Source: Dugong dugon (lineage: Eukaryota > Chordata > Mammalia > Sirenia > Dugongidae). Taken from it: a DNA stretch of 64,000 nt. Positions 57,650 through 64,000 of the stretch are shown piece by piece. The notes below the pieces were generated by a model. It was not told the origin of the DNA and made no database searches. It saw only the letters and a list, made by a program, of their open reading frames with translations. The stretch's first letter is position 1; each line of letters opens with the position of its first letter. A program made the position numbers and the translations under genes. The stretch lies in contig CM057464.1 in NCBI GenBank assembly GCA_030035585.1, positions 29,529,465 through 29,593,464 of the forward strand. Direction: 5' to 3'.

Positions 57650-59127
57650 AGGAGGCGAGGCCAAGATAGTGGAGTAGTCAGACGCTACCAGTGGTCCCTC
57701 TTACAACAAAGACCCAAAAAAACAAGTGAATCAATTATGTATGAAATCTAGGAGCCCTAAACATCAAAGGCAAAGTTGAGGAATCAGACTGAGTGGCGGG
57801 GGAGAGAGAGATGTTTCAGAAGCAGCAAGGAGTAGCCAGGCTTGACCTGGGGGGAATTGGAGTCCATCAAGATGGATCAGCAAGTGACGTGCAGTGAGGC
57901 AAGCAGCAGTGCTCAGGAGGTGTATTACACATCGGGAAAGACCCAGCGACAGAGAGTCTACTCTGGCATCCAGAACCAGTGAGAAGCAGCCCCTGATCGT
58001 TGAAAGATAAGTATTTGCATCTGGCCTAACATGCGGATCAAAAACCCTCCCTTTCGGGAAAAACCTCTCTCCCATTTCCCTTCCCACTCTCTGCTCTGCA
58101 CTAGGTCTGGGATGGCTTCAGTGACTGCCATGTCCGCTGGGCCAGAAGTAGGACCTGTCACATGCCCTGAGCCATTTTCCCAGCCTTGAAGAGTGAACAA
58201 ATTAACAAGCTGGGGAAAAAATAATCTGCCAGCTTCTTTAAGCCAGGAACTCAGCGTAGGTACAGCTCCTTTGCCTAGGCACAGGCATAAGGGGTCTACG
58301 GACTTTGAGTGCCTTTCCCCCTGCAGAGACTTGGGTGGGTGCATTTCAATAGCATAGGCCTTCATTACTGCAGTACAACAGAGTATATACCTGAAGTCTG
58401 TTTCAGATGTGAAGTGGCAGGTTCAAGACATTTGACACTGCTCTGTCCATTAAGCAAGGTCTTTACCCACATCAGGGGCCTGAGGACTGGTGGCTCCACC
58501 CACGCCACCTAGCCACCTGCAACATCTGCCCCTAGAATAAGTGGTGCCCCTCAGTGCTTACATCAAAAAGCACTGGGTGCTCATAGTCTGGCTGAAATAC
58601 CCAACCACCTACATGCTCTAGGAAACAGAGACACGCTTTCCTCCCAAACACTCAGGGGCAGCCTTCAGCCCCCTGCCTTGTTCAGCGTGTGAGCCCCTTC
58701 TGCAGCTGGATGCCTGTGCCTACACCAATCATCCATGCCTGTCTAGGACTATAGGTGAGAGCCTGCACCACACATTTGGTGGATAACTACCTGGACACTT
58801 GAGTTGAATCCATACAGGAGGAGTGGGCCAACTCCTGGGCTCACATACTTAGTGGTAGGTCTAGCCACCTGGTGGCAGGATGTTGGAGCTTCAGGGGTGC
58901 CAGTTATCAGAGTAGCTCACAGGAACAGCCTATTTGGGCATATCAAAACAAAGCAAGAAGCTAGGACACAGTAAGGAAACATAAAATAAATAAATATAAT
59001 AACTTATTGATGGCTCAGAGACAACTGTCAATATCAATGGGATGACACATAAAGAGGCAGACCATGATGGCTTCAGCAAGCTCCCAAAATAAAGAATCAA
59101 GAAATTTTCCAGACTAAGATAAATTTC

Positions 59128-60530
59128 TTGCAATTACTGGAGGCAGAATACAAAAGATTAATATACAGAAGTCTTCAAGAGATCAGGAAGGAGATCAGGC
59201 AAAATGCAGAAAAAGCCAAGGTATACACAATAAAAGCAATAGAAGGACTTAAGAAAGCTATTCAAGAGCATAATGATAAATTTAATAGGCTACAAGAATC
59301 TATAGAGAGACAGCAATCAGAAAACCAGAAGAAGAACAATAAAATTTCAGAATTAAACAACTCAATAGAAAGTCATAGGTGTAGAGCTGAGGCAGTAGAA
59401 GTCAGAACTAGTGAGACTGAAGATAAAGCACTTGACACTAACTTATCTGAGGAAAACTCAGATAAAAGAATTTAAAAAAAAATGAAGAAACTCTAAGAAT
59501 TATGTGGGACTCTATCAAGAGAAATAACCTGTGAGTGGTTGGAGTACCAGAACAGGAGGTGATAACAGAAAACACAGAGAGAATTATTGAAGATTTGTTG
59601 TCAGAAAACTTCTCTGATATTGTGAAAGATGAAAAGATATCTATCCAGGATGCTCACTGAACCCCACATAAGGTAGATCCCAAAAGAAAGTCACAAAGAC
59701 ATATTATAATCAAACTTGCCAAAACCAAAGATAAAGAGAGAATTTTAAGAGCAGCTAGGGATAAATGAAAAGTCATCTACAAAGGAGAGTCAGTAAGACT
59801 AAGCTTGGACAACTCAGCAGAAACCTTGAAGGCAAGAAGGCAATGGGATGACATATATAAAGCTGTGAAGGAAAAAAATTGCCAGCTGTCATGGTTTGAA
59901 TTATGTCCCCCCAAAAATGTGTGTATCAATTTGGCTGGGCCATGATTCCCAGAACTGTGTGGTTATTTTCCATTTTGTGATTGTAATTTTATGTTAAAGA
60001 GGATTAGGGTGGGATTGTAACACCACCCTTACCTAGGTCACATCCCTGATCCAGGGTAAAGGGAGTTTCCCTAGGGTGTGGTTGCACCACCTTTTACTTT
60101 ACAAGAGATAAAAGGAAAGGGAAGCAAGCAAAGAATGGGGGACCTCATACCACCAAGAAAGCAGTGCCAGGAGCAGAGCGCGTCCTTTGGACCCAGGGTC
60201 CCGGCGTGGAGAAGCTCCTAGTCTGAAGGAATGTCGATGAGAAGGCCAACAGAGAGAGAAAGACTTCCCCTGGAGCTGACACCATGAATTTTGACTTTTA
60301 GCCTACTTTACTGTGAGGGAAAAAACTTAAACTTCTCTTTGTTAAAGCCATCTACTTGTGCTATTTCTGTTAGAGCAGCACTAGATAACTAAGACACTAG
60401 CCAAGAATTATAAACCCAGCATATCTGTCTCTCAAATATTAGGGCATTTCCAGATAAACAGAAGTTTAGGGAATTTGCAAAAACCAAACCAAAATTACAA
60501 GAAATACTAAAGGGAATCCTCCAGTTAGAA
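59128..60530 (+). pseudogene. L1 ORF1, broken and interrupted by an LTR
   Basis: The open part (59128-59475) encodes a long coiled coil: RSLQEIRKEIRQNAEKAKVY, IEGLKKAIQEHNDKFNRLQE, SENQKKNNKISELNNSIESH. RRM-like text follows in broken frames ('gagtggttggagtaccagaa', 'cttctctgatattgtgaaag', 'aatcaaacttgccaaaacca'). The C-terminal domain is cut after 'gaaaaaaattgccagc' by the LTR and resumes 'caagaattataaacccagc'. Stops throughout. Confidence 0.82.
59887..60396 (+). mobile_element. Solo LTR, MaLR-like
   Basis: 'tgtcatggtttgaattatgt' to 'gcactagataactaagaca', 510 bp, same family as 5191. The flanks ccagc (59882-59886) and ctagc (60397-60401) are a 5-bp duplication with one mismatch. Inserted in L1 ORF1. 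Confidence 0.92.
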
Positions 60531-60989
60531 AATCAATAACATCAGATAACATCCCAAGACTAGAACACAGGACAAAGCAACCAGATATCAACCCAGATAG
60601 GGAAGTCACAAAAAGAAATCAAAGCGAAAACACTGAAAATAGGGAAAGAGATGTCAATATGTAAAAGATGACAACATTAAAACAAAAAAGAGGGACTTAA
60701 AAATGTAGACATAGATTTTTTCATATGCAGAGGAAGTCAAGGTGATATAAAGAAATAAAAGAAGGGTATAAATTTAGAAAAATAGGGGTAAATATTAAGG
60801 TAGCCACAAAGGAAACTAACAACACTACAAGTCAAAATAAAAAAAAAACTAGAAAAATATAAAGACTGCCCCTAGAATAAAATCAACAAATCAACAACAA
60901 TGAAAAAGATAAAAAGAAAATATGTAAAGAAAAACAACTCAGCACAGAAAATTAAGTGGAACAAAGAAACTGAACAATACACCAAAAAA

Positions 60990-62908
60990 GACATCAAAAT
61001 GGCGCTCTAAGCAGAGGCACCATGCCGTCCCTCCACAGCAAAGATCTGAAAAACTAAGCCAAACAGAGAATACAGCAATCCTGAAACCCTAAAACATCAA
61101 ATGAAGAGATAAAGAACTCAGCTAAGCACCAAATGGAGTGAGAAAACTGACAGAGAATGGAGAGTGAGGAGAGATTCATGCAGAGGTCCCCTACCAGCTA
61201 ACGCAGCACGGATCCACCATCTTGGACTCCTATCAGAGACCAGTAAATGGGGGTACGAGAAAGCAGCCTCACGGAGCATCCAGTGGGAGAAAAAACAACC
61301 GGTAATTTGCAGTGGGCGCTTTCCCACCCCCCACACCTCTTCGCCCCGGCTCGGCCTCCTCTGCTTCCTGCGGCCATGGTCTCTTGACCAGGAAGCGCTG
61401 GATGCTTGGATTCCACACACCCAAGCGGGCAGCTCTCTGGGTGCCATTTGTTGGCTGCTAGTGTTGCTTTTTTTTTTCTGCTTCTTTTGATTTCTCACTT
61501 GCTTCTCGCTACCTCTCCCTCCTTTCACTCGAGTGCCTGGCTATGTGCACCACCTTTGCTTCTTCCTAAGGGGTTGCAGAGCGCCGGCAATTTGTGATAT
61601 ATGCTTTCCCGCTCTCCACCCTTCTTCACCCACACTCAGCCTCCTCTGCTTCCCGCGGACACAGTCTCTTGTACAGAAACACCAGCCCGCACTGGCTGAC
61701 TCTCTGAGTGCCATTTGTTGGCTGCTGGAGTTGCTTTTTTTTTCCCCCCTGCTTCTTTTGATTTCTTGCTTGCCTTTCGCTGCCTCCCCCTCCTTTCGCC
61801 TGAGTGCCTGGCTCAGTGCGCCATTTTTGCTTTATCCTGAGGGGCTGTGGAGCTCCATTTGAGTGTGCAGCTGCTTCCTGGTCTGGGCTACCACGCTGGT
61901 GGGATCCCAGGGCTTTTGTTCGTTTGTTCGTTTTGAATTGTTTGTTTGTTTTCTTTTCCTTTTCTTGAGTTGGGAGCCCTTTCTAGCCAGGCGGAGCTGC
62001 GTGGCAAGGAACTCCCCTTCAGCTTCCACAGACGTGAAGAGGGATCCCTGTGGACATTTCTTTTACCGTTGGTTTTTTTTTTTCCCCTGTTTTTTTGGGG
62101 GGACTTTCTTGTTCTTTTTTTTTTTTTAATTTGTTTCATTTTCTTTTCCTTTTTTCCCCCTTTTTGTGTTTCTTCATTGCTCAATTTCTTGTCTCTCTAT
62201 ATCTTCCTTCTCTTTCTGATCCCTGAATACCAGGCATTGTATACCTCCACGTGTTCTAGCCAGACTGTACTGAAACACCTGAGAGTGACTTCCCCAGATC
62301 TCATAGCTGCATTGGTGGGATCTCTGGGAACTTTGCGGTTCTTTAACCTTTCTTATTTTTTTTATTTTTATTTTTATTATTTATTCATTCTTTTCTTTTC
62401 TTCCTCTTCCTCTTTCTGTTTTTCTCCATTTCATAGTCTCTCATCTCTCCATTCCAATGGCAAGCTCCCCTAGCATTCTTTTTTGTTTGTTTGTATGTTT
62501 GTTTGTATGTTCCTCTCTCCTCTCTCCCATATCCATTTTAGCTCCACACGTAACAATCTCCCTGCTTCATCCTGCCTACCTGCACCGTGCACTTGACATC
62601 ACACCACCAAGCAGTACAGGCACAGCCTACTGGAACCTGCCCAGCACGGATTACCACCCTGCCCTGGTGGCTGTAGTAAGTGCCACAAACAACCCATCCC
62701 AGTAACTCCTCTTCAGCTAGACCTGCCCTGCTGTACCATATATGAGTGACAGACCCTGCCAGTTGGAGAAGGAGGAGAAAAGTATTGAGCACACAGATGA
62801 GCAAACAACAAAGAGCACACAGTCCGCCTACTCAGATATAGTCAATTTTTTTTAAAAGGGATGAAACAAACAAATCTACAATCAATAAACAAGAAAAATA
62901 ACTACTGA
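60990..62908 (+). promoter_or_regulatory. L1 5' UTR with two monomers and YY1-like start site
   Basis: 'aaaatggcgctct' at the very start fits a YY1 core (AAnATGGCGnC) in the position used in human L1. A second, reverse site is 'ccaccatcttgg' (61214-61225). Two monomers of about 271 bp follow, marked by 'gtgcaccacctttgcttctt' (61545) and 'gtgcgccatttttgctttat' (61816), and by 'gccatttgttggctgct' in both. Pyrimidine-rich runs fill 61900-62460. Confidence 0.7.
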
Positions 62909-63909
62909 ATGCCCCGAAAACAATGGACAATATCAAAACATTTACAAAATCAGGACAGGATGGTTCCAGTAGCCGTCCAAATTAAAACACCAGGTGACTC
63001 TCCTGTGGAAGAAAATGCACTAGAAGTACCTGATAGGGAATTCAAATCTCTAATACTCGGAATTTTCTGAGAACTGCGGCAAAAAGCTGACAAACATGAG
63101 GAAAAAATAGACAAATTCATGGAAAATACAGACAAAAAATTGGAAGAATTCAGGAAGATGATGCAGGAACAAAACGCCAAAATAAATTTGCAACTAGAAA
63201 TTATACAAACACAACAATTATAAATCCAAAAGATAAACAACAAGATTTTAGAAATGGATGATGTCATAGAAGGGCTGAGAAGCCGATTTGAAACCGTGGA
63301 AGACAGGATCAGTGGAACTGAAGACAAACACTTGGATACAACTCTGTTTCAGGAAAAGTCAGAAAAAAGAACAAAGAAAAATGAAGAGACTCTGAGAGTT
63401 ATGTGGTACACAATTAAAAGCAAAAATTTAAGAGTGATTGGCATTCCAGAAAAGGGGGAGAAAACAGAAAACACAGAGAGGATCATTGAGGAACTGCTGA
63501 AAGAAAACTTCCCCAATATCATGAAAGATTAAAAGCTGGCCAACCAAGAAGCTCAACGAACCCCATATAAAAGGACCCCAAAAGAAAATCACCAAGGCAT
63601 ATATTCACACTCGCCAAAACCAAAGACAAAGAATCCTGAGAGCAGCCTGTGAAAAACAAGAACTCACATACAGAGGAGAAGCAATAAGACTAAGCTCAGA
63701 TTATTCAGCAGAACCATGCAGGCAAGAAGGCAATGAGATGACATATATAAAATCTTGAAAGAAAAAAATTGCCAGCCAAGAATAATATATCCTGCAAAAC
63801 TCTCATTCAAATTTGATGGTGAAATTAAGTCACTTCCAGATAAACAGAAATTAAGGGAATATGTAAAAGTCAAACCAAAATTACAAGAATTATTAAAGGG
63901 AGTTCTTTG
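62909..63909 (+). pseudogene. L1 ORF1, broken
   Basis: It starts at 62909 (MPRKQWTISKHLQNQDRMV). The coiled coil is KADKHEEKIDKFMENTDKKL. The RRM lies in the open stretch 63254-63532 (RVMWYTIKSKNLRVIGIPEK, ENFPNIMKD). Stops at about 63070, 63222 and 63532, and a deletion near 63600 that removes part of the RHIIII segment, break it. The C-terminal end AKLSFKFDGEIKSLPDKQKL is near intact and closes at the usual LLKGVL stop (about 63909). Confidence 0.87.
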
Positions 63910-64000
63910 ATCTGAGGACAAACAGCTTCAGCTCACGGGCAGAACCTAGGACGCAGGATCATACGAGCCACATACCAATCTAGGAAATGAACTCTCGAGG

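Larger units (their letters stand above)
57650..60989 (+). mobile_element. L1 with older-type 5' UTR, ORF1 and spacer
   Basis: It starts 'ggaggcgaggccaagatagt', a 5' end unlike that of the edge L1s but like the general eutherian L1 start. 5' UTR to about 59127, ORF1 about 59128-60530 (split by an LTR), then spacer text. ORF2 is missing because the young L1 begins at about 60990. It lies inside the hAT. Confidence 0.85.
60990..64000 (+). mobile_element. Young afrotherian L1, 5' part, runs off the edge
   Basis: It starts 'tcaaaatggcgctctaagca', then 'ccctccacagcaaagatctg', matching the left-edge L1 in reverse. 5' UTR 60990-62908, ORF1 62909 to about 63909, then spacer. ORF2 is beyond the window. 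ORF1 has several stops. Confidence 0.9.

Noticed and set aside
61946..62473. 175-codon frame resembling a membrane protein
   Set aside because: Same cause: pyrimidine-rich L1 5' UTR read in sense before the real ORF1.

Overview
The window looks like intergenic DNA from an afrotherian mammal, most likely an elephant or a close paenungulate. I found no intact host gene. The evidence for the organism is the repeat set: many tRNA-derived SINEs of the AfroSINE type, BovB-like RTE LINEs whose 3' tails resemble the SINE tails, a lineage-specific L1 with a distinctive 3' UTR, and MaLR-like LTRs. Older mammal-wide repeats (MIR, HAL1/L1M, Tigger, MLT1) lie beneath them. Every longer open frame I could interpret is part of a decayed transposon. 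Family names come from reading the sequence and remembered consensus sequences, not from a database search.

Layout. 1-3093 is the 5' part of a young L1 on the minus strand, inserted in an old plus-strand L1 (3094-6902) that also carries an AfroSINE and an LTR. 6903-10366 is mostly unique DNA with a solo LTR and five SINEs. 10420-21038 is an L1-dense block: two minus-strand L1 3' ends, a plus-strand L1 3' end placed head to head, a Tigger fragment, and the rest of a near-full-length minus-strand L1 with ORF2, ORF1 and 5' UTR. 21039-27330 is largely unique, with MIRs, SINEs, an RTE fragment and two MLT1-like LTRs. 27330-30750 is a MIR interrupted by an RTE with a 5' inversion, itself interrupted by an inverted-LTR composite. 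30750-50760 is mostly unique AT-rich DNA carrying scattered SINEs, an L1 3' end with clean target-site duplications, an RTE nested in an LTR, and a tRNA-Gly-derived SINE with an RTE tail.

50898-64000 is a deep stack of insertions. A minus-strand L1 3' end is followed by a HAL1/L1M remnant. That is split by an RTE; the RTE is split by an apparent hAT DNA transposon carrying a broken ZMYM-like transposase; the hAT is cut by an L1 with an older type of 5' UTR; that L1 is interrupted by a solo LTR and finally by a young plus-strand L1 running off the right edge. The window therefore begins and ends in L1s of one subfamily, in opposite orientation.

The elements are related by mechanism rather than by a pathway. 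The RTE probably supplied the machinery that moved the SINEs. The L1s, RTE, LTRs and hAT date one another by nesting. The two most informative items are the hAT, which appears to have inserted after the RTE, and the RTE copy with a textbook 5' inversion.
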